A stretch of 64,000 nucleotides of DNA from Megascapheus bottae (lineage: Eukaryota > Chordata > Mammalia > Rodentia > Geomyidae): assembly GCA_024803745.1 (NCBI GenBank), contig JANJXV010001746.1, forward strand, positions 1-64,000, given 5' to 3'. This document shows positions 13,770-29,379 of the stretch, piece after piece. The notes under the pieces were generated by a model. It had not been told where the DNA came from. It was given only the letters and a program-made list of their open reading frames with translations, and did no database searches. How positions within the stretch are numbered: the stretch's first letter is position 1; each line of letters starts with the position of its first letter. Position numbers and translations under genes: made by a program.

Positions 13770-16700
13770 ACCTCCATTCTGTGACTTCAGACACCTCCAT
13801 TTTTTGACTTCACATACCTCCATTCTTGGACTTCACACACATCCATTCTGTGACTTCACACACCTCCATTGTGTGAGTTCACACACCTCCATTCTTGGAC
13901 TTCACACACCTCCATTCCATGACTTCACACACCTCCATTCTATGAGTTCACACATCTCCATTCTATGAGTTCACAAACCTCCATTTGGACTTCACACACC
14001 TCCATTCTATGACTTCACACACCTTCATTCTTAGTTCACAAACATCCATTCTATGACTTCACACACCTCCATTCTGTGACTTCACCCAACAATGTTTGTG
14101 ACTTCACACACCACCATTTTGACTTCACACACCTCCATTCTGTGACTTCACACACCTCCATTCTCTGACTTCACACACCTCCATTCTGAGTTCACACACC
14201 TCCATTCTGTGACTTCACACACCTCCATTCTGACTTTACACCCCTCCATTCGTGACTTCACACACCTCCATTCTGTGACTTCACACACCTCCATTCTGTG
14301 ACTTCACACACCTCCATTCTCTGACTTCACACACCTCCATTCTGAGTTCACACACCTCCATTCTGTGACTTCACACACCTCCATTCTGACTTCACACCCC
14401 TCCATTCGTGACTTCACACACCTCCATTCTGTGACTTCACACACCTCCATTCTGTGACTTCACACACCTCCATCCTGAGTTCACACACCTCCATTCTGTG
14501 ACTTCACACACCTCCATTCTGTGACTTCACAACCTCCATGCTATGACTTCACACACATCCATTTTGGCATCACACACTTCCATCTGTGACTTCACACACC
14601 TCCATTCTCTGACTTCAGACACCTCCATTGTTTGACTTCACATACCTCCATTCTTGGACTTCACACACTTCCATTCTGTGACTTCACACACCTCCATTGT
14701 TTGAGTTCACACACCTCCATTCTGTGACTTCACACACCTCCATTCCATGACTTCACACACCTCCATTGTATGAGTTCACACATCTCCATTCTATGAGTTC
14801 TCACACCTCCATTTGGACTTCACATACCTCCATTCTATGACTTCACACACCTTCATTCTTACTTCAGAAACATCGATACTTTGACTTCACACACCTCCCT
14901 TCTATGACATCACAAACCTCGGTTCTGTGACTTCACACACCTCCATTCTGAGTTCACACACCTCCATTCTGTGACTTCACACACCTCCATTCTGACTTCA
15001 CACACCTCCATTCTATGACTTCACACACTTCCATTCTATGAATTCACACACCTCCATTCTGTGACTTCACACACCTCCATTCTGTGACTTCACACACCTA
15101 GATTCTCTGACTTCACACACCTCCGTTCTATGATTTCAAACACCTCCATTCTGTGACTTCACACACCTCCGTTCTATGACTTCACACACCTCCATTCTGT
15201 GACTTCACACACCTATATTTTTAAATTCAGAACCATCCATTCTATGACTTCACACACCTCCCTTCTGTGAAATCACAAACCTCGGTTCTGTGACTTCACA
15301 CACCTCCATTCTGAGTTCACACACCTCCATTCTGTGACTTCACACACCTCCATTCTGACTTCACACACCTCCATTCTATGACTTCACACACTTCCATTCT
15401 ATGACTTCACACACCTCCATTCTGTGACTTCACACACCTCCATTCTGTGACTTCACACACCTAGATTCTCTGACTTCACACACCTCCATTCTATGACTTC
15501 AAACACCTCCATTCTGTGACTTCACACACCTCCGTTCTATGACTTCACACACCTCCATTCTGTGACTTCACACACCTATATTTTTAACTTCAGAACCATC
15601 CATTCTATGACTTCACACACCTCCCTTCTGTGACATCACAAACCTCGGTTCTGTGACTTCACACACCTCCATTCTGAGTTCACACACCTCCATTTTGTGA
15701 CTTCACACACCTCCATTCTGACTTCACACACCTCCGTTCTATGACTTCACCCACCTCGATTCTCTGACTTCACACACCTCCATTCTATGACTTCACACAC
15801 CTCCATTCTGTGACTTCACCCACCTATATTTGTGACTTCACACACCACAATTTAGACTTAACACACCCCCATTCTGTCACTTCACGCACCTCCATTCTGT
15901 GACTTCACACACCTCCATTCTGTGACTTCACACACTTCCATTCTCTGACTTCACACACCTCTTTCTTGGACTTCACAGACATCCATTCCATGACATCACA
16001 CACCTCCATTCTATGAGTTCACACATCTCTATTCTATCAGTTCACACAACTCCATTTTGACATCACACACTTCCATTCTATGACTTCGCACACCTCCATT
16101 CTGACTTCACACACCTCCATTCTGTGACTTCACACACCTCCGTTCTATGACTTCACACACCTCCATTCTGTGACTTCACACACCTCCGTTCTATGACTTC
16201 ACACACCTCCATTCTGTGACTTCACAAACCTCCATTCTATGACCTCACACACCACGATTCTCTGATTTCACACACCTCCATTCTATGACTTCACACACCT
16301 CCATTCTGTGACTTCACACACCTCCGTTCTATGACTTCACACACCTCCATTCTGTGACTTCACCCACCTCCATTTGTGACTTCACACACTACCATTTTGA
16401 CTTCACACACCTCCATTCTGTGACTTCACACACCTCCATTCTGTGACTTCACACACCTCCATTTTGACTTCACACACTTCCCTTCTGTGACTTTACACAC
16501 CTCCATTCTGTGACTTCACACACCTCCATTGTTTGACTTCACACACCTCTGTTCTTTGACTTCACACACCTCCATTCCATTTCTTCACATACTCCATTCT
16601 ATGAGTTCACACACCTCCAATCTATGAGTTCACACACCACCATTTTGACTTCACACACCTTCATTCTATGACTTCACACACCTCCATTCTATGACTTCAC

Positions 16701-18523
16701 AAACCTCCATGCTGTGACTTCGCACATCTCCATTCTGAGTTCACACACCTCCATTCGTTGACTTCACACACTTCCATTCTGACTTCACAAACCTTCATTA
16801 TATGACTTCACACACTTCCATTCTATGACTTCACACACCTCCATTCTGTGACTTCACACACCTCCATTCTGAGTTCACACACCTCCATTCTGTGACTTCA
16901 CACACCTCCATTGTTTGACTTCACATACCTCCATTCTTGGACTTCACACACCTCCATTCAGTACTTCTCACACCTCCATTCTGATTTCACAAACCTCCAT
17001 TCTATGACTTCACACACTTCCATTCTATGAGTTCACACACCTCCATTCTGTGACATCACACACCTCCATTCTGAGTTCACAGACCTCCATTCTGTGACTT
17101 CACACACCTACATTCGGTGACTTCACACACCTCCATTCTGTGACTTCACACACCTCCATTTTGACTTCACACACTTCCATTATATGACTTCACACACCTC
17201 CATTCTGTGACTTCACACACCTCCCTCCATTGTTTGACTTCACACACATCCATTCTTTGTCTTCACACACCTCCATTCCATGACTTCACACACCTCCATT
17301 CTATGAGTTCACACAACTCCATTTGGACTTCACACACCTCAATTCTATGACTTCACATACCTTCATTCTTACTTCAGAAACATCCATTCTATGACTTCAC
17401 ACACCTCCCTTCTATGACATCACAAACCTCCATTCTATGACTTCACACACCTCCCTTCTATGACATCACAAACCTCCATTCTGTGACTTCACACACCTCC
17501 ATTCTGAGTTCACATACCTCCATTCTGTGACTTCACACACCTCCATTTTGTGACTTCACACACCACCATTTTGACTTCACACACCTCCATTCTGTGACTT
17601 CACATACCTCTATTCTGTGACTTCACACACCTCCATTTTGACTTCACACACTTCCATTCTGTGACTTCCCACACCTCCATTCTGTGACTTCACACACCTC
17701 GGTTCTGTGACTTCACACACCTCCATTTTGTCCTCACACACGTCCATTCCATGACTTTACACACCTCCATTCTATGAGTTCACACACCTCCATTCTATGA
17801 GTTCACACACCACCATTTTGACTGCATACACCTCCATTCTATGACTTCACACACCTCCATTCTATGCCTTCACAAACCTCCATTCTGTGACTTCACACAT
17901 CTCCATTCTGAGTTCACACACCTCAATTCGGTGACTTCAAACACCTCCATTCTGACTTCACAATGCTTCATTCTATGACTTCACACACTTCCATTCTATG
18001 ACTTCACACACCTCCATTCTGTGACTTCACACACCTCCATTCTGAGTTCACACACCTCCATTCTGTGACTTCACACACCTCGATTCTGTGACTTCACAAA
18101 CCTCCATTCTATGACTTCACACACCTCCATTCTATGAATTCACACCTCCATTCTATGCCTTCACACATCCATTTTGATTTCAAACACCTCCAATATATGA
18201 CTTCAAACACCTCAATTCTGTTACTTCACACACCTCCATTCTATGACTTCATACCCGTCCATTCTGTAGTTCACACAACTCCAGTCTATGACTTCACACA
18301 CCTCCAGTCTATGACTTCACATACCTCCATTCTATGACTTCACACACCTGCATTGTCCGACTTCACACCCCTCCAATTTGACTTCAAATACCTCCATTCT
18401 ATGACTTCACAAACCTCCTTTCTGTGACTTCACACACCTCCATTCTGTGACTTCACAAACTCCATTCTATGATTTCACACTCCTCCAATCTATGACTTCA
18501 CACACCTCCATTTTATGACGTCA
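8113..18523. promoter_or_regulatory. Perfect TGACGTCA palindromes at 8113, 12821 and 18516
   Basis: A single T-to-G change in the core (TGACTTCA to TGACGTCA) makes the 8-bp consensus cAMP-response element bound by CREB/ATF factors. In blocks I and II it sits in the same context (ATTTTATGACGTCAC). The match is exact; function is unproven, and the element could be a neutral repeat variant spread by amplification. Confidence 0.3.
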
Positions 18524-21259
18524 CACACCTCCATTTTGACTTCACACACCTCCATTATGTGCCTTCCCACATCTACATTCTATGACTTCACACACCTGCA
18601 ATCTATGACTTCAAACACTTCCATTCTATGATTTCACATACCTCCATTCTATGAATTCACATACCTCCATTGTGACTTCACACACCTCCATTCTGAGTTC
18701 ACACACCTCCATTCTGTGACTTAACACACCTCCATTCTGACTTCACACACCTTCATTTCATGACTTCGCACACCTCCATTCTAAGACTTATCTCATCTAC
18801 CATTCTGTGACTTCACGCACCTACATTCTCTGTTGACACACCTCCATTCAGTGACTTCACAAACCTCTATTGTATGACATCACACACCTCCATTGTGACT
18901 TCACACACCTCCATTCTATGAGTTCAACACCTCCGTTCTGACTTCATAAACCTCCATTCTATGACTTCACACACCTCCATTCTGACTTCACAGAGCTCCA
19001 TTTTGTGACTTCACAAAACTCCATTCTATGATTTCACACACCTCCATCTACGACTTCACACACCTCCATTCTTACTTCAGAAACATCCATTCTGTGACTT
19101 TACACACCTCCATTCTGACTTAACACACCTCCATTGTATGACTTCACACACCTCCATTCTGACTTCACCCAGCTCCATTCTATGACTTCACACATCTTCA
19201 TTCTGTGACTTCACACACCTCCATTCTGAGTTCACACACCTCCATTATGTGACTTCACACACCTCCATTCTGACTTCACCCAGCTCCATTCTATGACTTC
19301 ACACACCTCCATTCTGTGACTTCACACACCTCCATTCTATGACTTCACACAACTCCATTCTATGACTTCACACACCTCCATTCTGAATTCACACACCTGC
19401 ATTCTGTGACTTCACACACCTCCGTTCTGTGACTTCACACACCTCGAATCTCTGACTTCACACACCTCTATCTATGACTTCACACACCTCCATTCTGTGA
19501 CTTAACCCACCTCCATTCTGACTTCAAACACCTCCATTCTATGACTTCACACACTTCCATTCTAAGACTTTACACACCTCCATTCTGTGACTTCACACAC
19601 CTCCATTCTGTGACTTCACACACCTAGATTCTCTGACTTCACACACCTCCATTCTATGACTTCACATACCTCCATTCTGTGACTTCACACACCTCCGTTC
19701 TATGACTTCACACACCTCCATTCTGTGACTTCACACACCTCTATTCTGAGTTCACACACCTCTATTCTGAGTTCATACACCTCCATTCTGGGACTTCACA
19801 CACCTCCATTCTGTGACTTCACACACCTCCGTTCTATGACCCCAAACACCTCGATTCTCTGAATTCACAATCCTCCAATCTATGACTTCACACACCTCCA
19901 TTCTGTTTCTTCACACACCTCCATTTTATGACTTCACACACCTCCATTCTGTGACTTCACCCACCTATATTTGTGACTTCACACACCACCATTTTGACTT
20001 CACACACCTCCATTCTGTGACTTCACACACCTCCATTCTGTGACTTCACACACCTCCATTTTGACTTCACACACTTCCATTCTGTGACTTCACACACCTC
20101 CATTCTGTGACTTCACACACCTCCATTGTTTGACTTCACTCACCTCCATTCTTTGACCTCACACCCGACCATTCCATGACTTCACACACCTTCATTCTAT
20201 GAGTTCACACACCTCCATTCTATGAGTTCACACACCCTCATTTTGACTTCACAAACCTCCAATCTATGACTTCACACACCTCCATTCTATGCCTTCACAA
20301 ACCTCCGTTCTGTGACTTCACACATCTCCATTATGAGTTCACACACCTCCATTCGGTGACTTCACACACCTCCATTCTGACTTCACAAACCTCCATTCTA
20401 TGACTTCACAAACTTCCATTCTATGACTTCACACACCTCCATTGTTTGACTTCACTCACCTCCATTCTTTGACCTCACACACGTCCATTCCATGACTTCA
20501 CACACCTCCATTCTATGAGTTCACACACCTCCATTCTGTGACTTCACACACCTCCATTGTTTGACTTCACACACCTCTATTCTTTGACTTCACACACCGC
20601 CATTCCATGACTTCACACACCTCCATTCTATGAGTTCACACACCACCATTTTGTGACTTCACACATCCATTTTGATTTCACACACCTCCAATATATGACT
20701 TCAAACTCCTCAATTCTGTTACTTCACACACCTCCATTCTATGACTTCATACCCTTCCATTCTGTGAGTTCACACAACTCCAGTCTATGACTTCACACAC
20801 CTCCATTCTATGACCTCACATACCTCCATTCTATGACTTCACACACCTGCATGCTCCGACTTCACACCGCTCCAATTTGACTTCCTATACCTCCATTCTT
20901 TGACTTCAGAAACCTCGTTTCTGTGACTTCAAACACCTCCATTCTGTGACTGCACACAACTGCATTCTATGATTTCACACTCCTCCATTCTATGACTTCA
21001 CACACCTCCATTTTATGACATCACACACCTCCATTTTGACTTCACACACCTCCATTATGTGCCTTCACACACCTCCCTTCGGTGACTTCACACTCCTCCA
21101 TTTTATGACTTCACACATCTACATTCTATGACTTCACACACCTTCAATCTATGACTTCAAACACTTCCATTCTATGATTTTACATACCACCATTCTATGA
21201 ATTCACATACCTCCATTCTGTGACTTCACACACCTCCATTCTGAGTTCACACACCTCCA

Positions 21260-22115
21260 TTCTATGAGTTCACAGACCTCCATTCTGACTTCACACACCT
21301 ACATTCTATGCCTTCACACACCTCCATTCTGACTTCACACACCTCATTCTATGACTTCGCACACCTCCATTCTGACTTCACACACCTCCATTCTGTGACT
21401 TCACACACCTCCATTCCGTGACTTCACACACCTCCATTCGATGACTTCACACACCTCCATTCTTTGACTTCACACACCTCCGTTTTGACTTCTCACACCT
21501 CCATTCTGTGACTTCACACACCTCCATTCTGTGACTTCACACACCTCCATTCTGTGACTTCACAGACCTCCATTGTTTGACTTCACACAACTACGTTGTT
21601 GGAATTCACACACCTCCATTCCATCACTTCTCACACCTCCATTCTATGAGTTCACATACCTCCATTCTATGAGTTCACACACCTCGATTTTGACTTCACA
21701 CACCTCCATTCTATGACTTTACACACCGTCATTCTTATTTCAGAGACATCCGTTCTATGACTTCACACACCTCCTTTCTATGACATCACAAGCCTCTCTT
21801 CTGTGACTTCACACACCTGCATTCTGAGTTCACACACCTCAATTCTGTGACTTCACACACCTCCTTTCTGTGACTTCACACACCTCCATTCAATGACTTC
21901 ACACACCTCCATTCTATGACTTCACACACCTACATTGTGACTCTACACACCGCCAATCTATGAGTTCACACACCTTTATTGTGACTTCACACACCTCCAT
22001 TCTGTGACTTCACACACCTCCATTCTGAGCTCACACACCTCCATTCTGACTTCACACACCTCTACTGTGACTTCACACACCTCCATTCTGAGTTCACACA
22101 CCTCCATTCTGTGAC
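21260..22115. repeat. ~855-bp inserted segment of the CTACGTTGTTGG sub-family
   Basis: The distance from the TCCGACTTCACACC landmark to the TGACTTATCACATCC landmark is 476-477 bp at 24,897, 40,076 and 44,374, but about 1,325-1,332 bp at 20,855. The extra ~855 bp holds CTACGTTGTTGG (about 21,591), a CTTATTTCAGAGAC variant and CTACACACCGCC, which belong to the ~982-bp repeat seen at 47-48 kb. It therefore looks like a segment of one sub-family placed inside another, by recombination or gene-conversion-like transfer. Edges are good to a few units only. Confidence 0.72.
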
Positions 22116-22600
22116 TTAACACACCTCCATTCTGACTTCACACACCTTCATTTCATGACTTCGCACACCTCCATTCTATGACTTATCACATCCACCATTC
22201 TGTGACTTCACACACCTCCATTCTGAGTTGACAAACCTCCATTCTGTGACTTCACAAACCTCTATTGTATGACATCACACACCTCCATTGTGACTTCACA
22301 CACCTCTATTCTATGAGTTCAACACCTCCGTTCTGACTTCATACACCTCCATTCTATGACTTCACACACCTCCATTCTGACTTCACACAGCTCCATTCTG
22401 TGACTTCACAAAACTCCATTCTATGATTTCACACACCTCCATCTATGACTTCACACACCTCCATTCTTACTTCAGAAACTCCTATTCTGTGACTTCACAC
22501 ACCCCCATTGTGACCTCACACACCTCCATTGTATGACTTCACACACCACCATTCTGTGACTTCACACACCTCCATTCTATGACTTCACACACTACCATTG

Positions 22601-25600
22601 TGACGTCACACAACTCCATTCTATGAGTTTCCACACCTCCATTCTATGACTTGACACACCTCCATTCTGACTTCGCACACCTCTATTCTTTGACTTCGCA
22701 CACCTCCATTCTGACTTCACACACCTCCATTCTATGACTTCACAGACCTCGAATCTGTGACTTCACTCACCTCCACTCTATGACTTCACACTTCGCCATT
22801 CTATGACTTCCCACACCTCCTTTCTATGACTTCACCGACCTCCATTCTATGACTTCACATTTCCATTCTGACGTCACACACCTCCATTCTGTGACTTCAC
22901 ACACCATCATTCTGTGACGTCACACACCCCATTCTATGGATTCACCGACCTCCATTCTATGACTTCACACATCTCCATTCTATGACTTCACACACCGCCA
23001 TTCTGTGACTTCACACACGACCATTCTGTGACTTCACACACCACAAATTTGTGACTTCACACTCGTCCATTCTGACTTCACACACCTCCATTCGTGACTT
23101 CACACACCTCCATTCTGAGTTCTCACACCTCCATTCTGTGACTTCACACACCTCCATTCTGTGACTTCACACACCTCCATTTTACATCACGCACTTCCAT
23201 TCTGTGACTTCACACACCTCCATTCTGTGCATTCATACACCTCCATTCTATGACTTCATACACCTCCATTCTATGACTTCATACACCACTATTCTATGAC
23301 TTCACACACCTCCATTCTGTGACTCCACAAATCTCCATTCTGACTTCACACACCTCCATTCTATGACTTCACACACCTCAATTCTATGACTTCACACATC
23401 TCCTTTCTGTATTTTCACACACTTCCAATGTTTGACTTCACAAACCTCCATTCCATGACTTCACACACCCCCATTCTATAACTTCACGCACCTCCATTCT
23501 GTGACTTCACACACCTCCATTTTGACTTCACACACCTCCATTCTATGACTTCACACACCTCCATTCTGTGACTTCCACACCTCCCTTCGGTGACTTCACA
23601 CTCCTCCATTCTATGACTTCACACATCTACATTCTATGACTTCAAACACCTCCATTGTTTGACTTCACTCACCTCCATTCTTTGACCTCACACACGTCCA
23701 TTCCATGACTTCACACACCTCCATTCTATGAGTTCACACACCTCCATTCTGTGACTTCACACACCTCCATTGTTTGACTTCACACACCTCTATTCTTTGA
23801 CTTCACACACCGCCATTCCATGACTTCACATACCTCCATTCTATAAGTTCACACACCTCCATTCTATGAGTTCACACACCACCATTTTAACTTCACACAC
23901 CTCCATTCTATGACTTCACACACCTCCATTCTATGACTTCACAATCCTCCATTCTGTGACTTCACACATCTCCATTCAGAGTTCACACACCTCGATTCTC
24001 TGACTTCACACACCTCCATCTATGACTTCACACACCTCCATTCTGTGACTTCACAGACGCCCATTCTGTGACTTCACACACCTCCATTCTGTGACTTCAC
24101 ATACCTCAATTTTGTGACTTCACACTCGTCCATTCTGACTTCACACACCTCCATTCTGTGACTTCACACACCTCCATTCTGTGACTTCACACACCTCCAT
24201 TCTGAGTTCACACACCTCCATTATGTAACTTCACACACCTCCATTCTGACTTCACCCAGCTCCATTCTATGACTTCACACACCTCCATTCTGTGACTTCA
24301 CACACCTCCATTCTATGACTTCACACACCTCCATTATATGACTTCACACACCTCCATTCTGAATTCACACACCTGAATTCTGTGACTTCACACACCTCCA
24401 TTCTGACTTCACACACCTCCATTCTATGACTTCCACACCTCCATTCTGTGACTTCACACACCACTATTCTTTGACTTCGCACACCTCCATTGTGATTTCA
24501 CACACCTCCAATCTATGAGTTCACACACCTCCATTCTGACTTCACACACCTCCATTCTATGACTTCACACACCTCCATTCTGACTTCACACACCTCCATT
24601 CTATGACTTCACACACCTCCATTCAGTGACTTCACACACCTCCATTCTATGACCTCACACACCTCCATTCTATGATTTCACACATCTCCATTCTATGACT
24701 TCACACATCCATTTTGATTTCACACACCTCCAATATATGACTTCAAACACCTCAATTCTGTTACTTCACACACCTCCATTCTATGACTTCATACCCTTCC
24801 ATTCTGTGAGTTCACACAACTCCAGTCTATGACTTCACACACCTCCATTCTATGACCTCACATACCTCCATTCTATGACTTCACACACCTGCATGCTCCG
24901 ACTTCACACCGCTCCAATTTGACTTCCCATACCTCCATTCTATGACTTCAGAAACCTCCTTTCTGTGACTTCAAACACCTCCATTCTGTGACAGCACACA
25001 ACTGCATTCTATGATTTCACACTCCTCCATTCTATGACTTCACACACCTCCATTTTATGACGTCACACACCTCCATTTTGACTTCACACACCTCCATTAT
25101 GTGCCTTCACACACCTCCCTTCGGTGACTTCACACTCCTCCATTTTATGACTTCACACATCTACATTCTATGACTTCACACACCTTCAATCTATGACTTC
25201 AAACACTTCCATTCTATGATTTCACATACCACCATTCTATGAATTCACATACCTCCATTCTGTGACTTCACACACCTCCATTCTGAGTTCACACACCTCC
25301 ATTCTGTGACTTAACACACCTCCATTCTGACTTCACACACCTTCATTTCATGACTTCGCACACCTCCATTCTATGACTTATCACATCCACCATTCTGTGA
25401 CTTCACACACCTCCATTCTGAGTTGACAAACCTCCATTCTGTGACTTCACAAACCTCTATTGTATGACATCACACACCTCCATTGTGACTTCACACACCT
25501 CTATTCTATGAGTTCAACACCTCCGTTCTGACTTCATACACCTCCATTCTATGACTTCACACACCTCCATTCTGACTTCACACAGCTCCATTCTGTGACT

Positions 25601-28600
25601 TCACAAAACTCCATTCTATGATTTCACACACCTCCATCTATGACTTCACACACCTCCATTCTTACTTCAGAAACTCCTATTCTGTGACTTCACACACCCC
25701 CATTGTGACTTCACACACCTCCATTGTATGACTTCACACACCACCATTCTGTGACTTCACACACCTCCATTCTATGACTTCACACACTACCATTGTGACG
25801 TCACACAACTCCATTCTATGAGTTCACACACCTCCATTCTATGACTTGACACACCTCCATTCTGACTTCGCACACCTCTATTCTTTGACTTCGCACACCT
25901 CCATTCTGACTTCACACACCTCCATTCTATGACTTCACAGACCTCGAATCTGTGACTTCACTCACCTCCACTCTATGACTTCACACTTCTCCATTCTATG
26001 ACTTCCCACACCTCCTTTCTATGACTTCACCGACCTCCATTCTATGACTTCACATTTCCATTCTGACGTCACACACCTCCATTCTATGACTTCACACACC
26101 ATCATTCTGTGACTTCACACACCCCATTCTATGGCTTCACCGACCTCCATTCTATGACTTCACACACCTCCATTCTGTGACTTCACACACGACCATTCTG
26201 TGACTTCACACACCACAAATTTGTGACTTCACACTCGTCCATTCTGACTTCACACACCTCCATTCGTGACTTTACACACCTCCATTCTATGACTTCACAC
26301 ACCTCTCTTCTGTGACTTCACACACCTCCATTCTGAGTTCTCACACCTCCATTCTGTGACTTCACACACCTCCATTCTGTGACTTCACACACCTCCATTT
26401 TACATCACGCACTTCCATTCTGTGACTTCACACACCTCCATTCTGTGCATTCATACACCTCCATTCTATGACTTCATACACCTCCATTCTATCACTTCAT
26501 ACACCACTATTCTATGACTTCACACACCTCCATTCTGTGACTGCACAAATCTCCATTCTGACTTCACACACCTCCATTCTATGACTTCACACACCTCAAT
26601 TCTATGACTTCACACATCTCCTTTCTGTAACTTAACACACTTCCAATGTTTGACTTCACAAACCTCCATTCCATGACTTCACACACCCACATTCTATAAC
26701 TTCACACACCTCCATTCTGTGACTTCTCACACCTCCATTTTGACTTCACACACCTCCATTCTATGACTTCACACACCTCCATTCTGTGACTTCCACACCT
26801 CCCTTCGGTGACTTCACACTCTTCCATTCTATGACTTCACACATCTACATTCTATGACTTCACACATCTACATTCTATGACTTCACACACATTCAATCTA
26901 TGACTTCAAACACTTCCATTCTATTATTTCACATACCTCCATTCTATGAATTCACATACCTCCATTCTGTGACTTCACACACCTCCATTCTGAGTTCACA
27001 CACCTCCATTCTGTGACTTAAAACACCTCCATTCTGACTTCACACACCTTCATTTCATGACTTCGCACACCTCCATTCTAAGACTTATCACATCCACCAT
27101 TCTGTGACTTCACACACCTCCATTCTGAGTTGACAAACCTCCATTCTGTGACTTCTCAAACCTCTATTGTATGACTTCACACACTTCCATTCTGAATTAA
27201 CACACCTCCTTTCTGTGACTTCACACACATCCATTCTGACTTCACACACCTCCATTCTATGACTTCCACACCTCCATTCTGTGACGTCACACACCACCAT
27301 TCTTTGACTTCACACACTTCCATTGTGACCTCACACACCTCCAATCTATGAGTTCACACACCTCCATTCTAACTTCACACACCTCCATTCTAGGACTTAA
27401 CATACCTCCAATCTGACTTCACACACTTCCATTCTGACTTCACACACCTCCATTCTGTCACTTCACACACCTCCATTCCGTGACTTCACACTCCTCCTTT
27501 CGATGACTTCACACACCTCCATTCTTTGACTTCACACACCTCCGTTTTGACTTCACACACCTCCATATTGTGACTTCACACACCTCCATATTGTGACTTC
27601 ACACACCTCCATTCTGTGACTTCACACACCTCCATTTTACATCACGCACTTCCATTCTGTGACTTCACACACCTCCATTCTGTGACTTCACAGACCTCCA
27701 TTGTTTGACTTCACACAACTACGTTGTTGGACTTCACACACCTCCATTCCATGACTTCACATACCTCCATTCTATGAGTTCACACACCTCGATTTTGACT
27801 TCACACACCTCCATTCTGTGACTTCAGACACCTCCATTTTTTGACTTCACATACCTCCATTCTATGACTTCACACACTACCATTGTGACGTCACACAACT
27901 CCATTCTATGAGTTCACACACCTCCATTCTATGACTTGACACACCTCCATTCTGACTTCGCACACCTCTATTCTTTGACTTCGCACACCTCCATTCTGAC
28001 TTCACACACCTCCATTCTATGACTTCACAGACCTCGAATCTGTGACTTCACTCACCTCCACTCTATGACTTCACACTTCTCCATTCTATGACTTCCCACA
28101 CCTCCTTTCTATGACTTCACCGACCTCCATTCTATGACTTCACATTTCCATTCTGACGTCACACACCTCCATTCTATGACTTCACACACCATCATTCTGT
28201 GACTTCACACACCCCATTCTATGGCTTCACCGACCTCCATTCTATGACTTCACACACCTCCATTCTGTGACTTCACACACGACCATTCTGTGACTTCACA
28301 CACCACAAATTTGTGACTTCACACTCGTCCATTCTGACTTCACACACCTCCATTCGTGACTTTACACACCTCCATTCTATGACTTCACACACCTCTCTTC
28401 TGTGACTTCACACACCTCCATTCTGAGTTCTCACACCTCCATTCTGTGACTTCACACACCTCCATTCTGTGACTTCACACACCTCCATTTTACATCACGC
28501 ACTTCCATTCTGTGACTTCACACACCTCCATTCTGTGCATTCATACACCTCCATTCTATGACTTCATACACCTCCATTCTATCACTTCATACACCACTAT

Positions 28601-29379
28601 TCTATGACTTCACACACCTCCATTCTGTGACTGCACAAATCTCCATTCTGACTTCACACACCTCCATTCTATGACTTCACACACCTCAATTCTATGACTT
28701 CACACATCTCCTTTCTGTAACTTAACACACTTCCAATGTTTGACTTCACAAACCTCCATTCCATGACTTCACACACCCACATTCTATAACTTCACACACC
28801 TCCATTCTGTGACTTCTCACACCTCCATTTTGACTTCACACACCTCCATTCTATGACTTCACACACCTCCATTCTGTGACTTCCACACCTCCCTTCGGTG
28901 ACTTCACACTCTTCCATTCTATGACTTCACACATCTACATTCTATGACTTCACACATCTACATTCTATGACTTCACACACATTCAATCTATGACTTCAAA
29001 CACTTCCATTCTATTATTTCACATACCTCCATTCTATGAATTCACATACCTCCATTCTGTGACTTCACACACCTCCATTCTGAGTTCACACACCTCCATT
29101 CTGTGACTTAAAACACCTCCATTCTGACTTCACACACCTTCATTTCATGACTTCGCACACCTCCATTCTAAGACTTATCACATCCACCATTCTGTGACTT
29201 CACACACCTCCATTCTGAGTTGACAAACCTCCATTCTGTGACTTCTCAAACCTCTATTGTATGACTTCACACACTTCCATTCTGAATTAACACACCTCCT
29301 TTCTGTGACTTCACACACATCCATTCTGACTTCACACACCTCCATTCTATGACTTCCACACCTCCATTCTGTGACGTCA
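22601..29379. promoter_or_regulatory. Cluster of ten perfect TGACGTCA palindromes
   Basis: Exact TGACGTCA sites start at 22601, 22869, 22915, 25058, 25796, 26064, 27282, 27886, 28154 and 29372. Those at 27886, 28154 and 29372 are the 2,090-bp duplicates of 25796, 26064 and 27282. Surrounding contexts differ (CATTGTGACG, CATTCTGACG, TTCTGTGACG), so several independent T-to-G changes are likely. Binding by CREB/ATF proteins is only an inference from the motif. Confidence 0.3.
25763..27852. repeat. 2,090-bp tandem duplication, copy 1
   Basis: This segment is followed directly by a second copy at a constant offset of 2,090 bp. Wherever I compared them the two were identical, including rare variants such as TATCACTTCAT, ACACACCCACATTC, TAAGACTTATCAC and TTCTATTATTTCAC. 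The left edge is where CACACC (copy 1 context) differs from CACATACC (copy 2 context). The breakpoint falls in shared ACCTCCATTCT sequence, as expected for unequal exchange between units. Either a very recent duplication or an assembly duplication would look like this. Confidence 0.88.

Noticed and set aside
27088..27300. Minus-strand open frames of 70-78 codons (also at 29178, 43572 and 46315)
   Set aside because: The MEVCEVTEW-type peptide is the translated repeat unit. Length is limited by stops that recur in the repeat, and there is no sign of selection on the protein.
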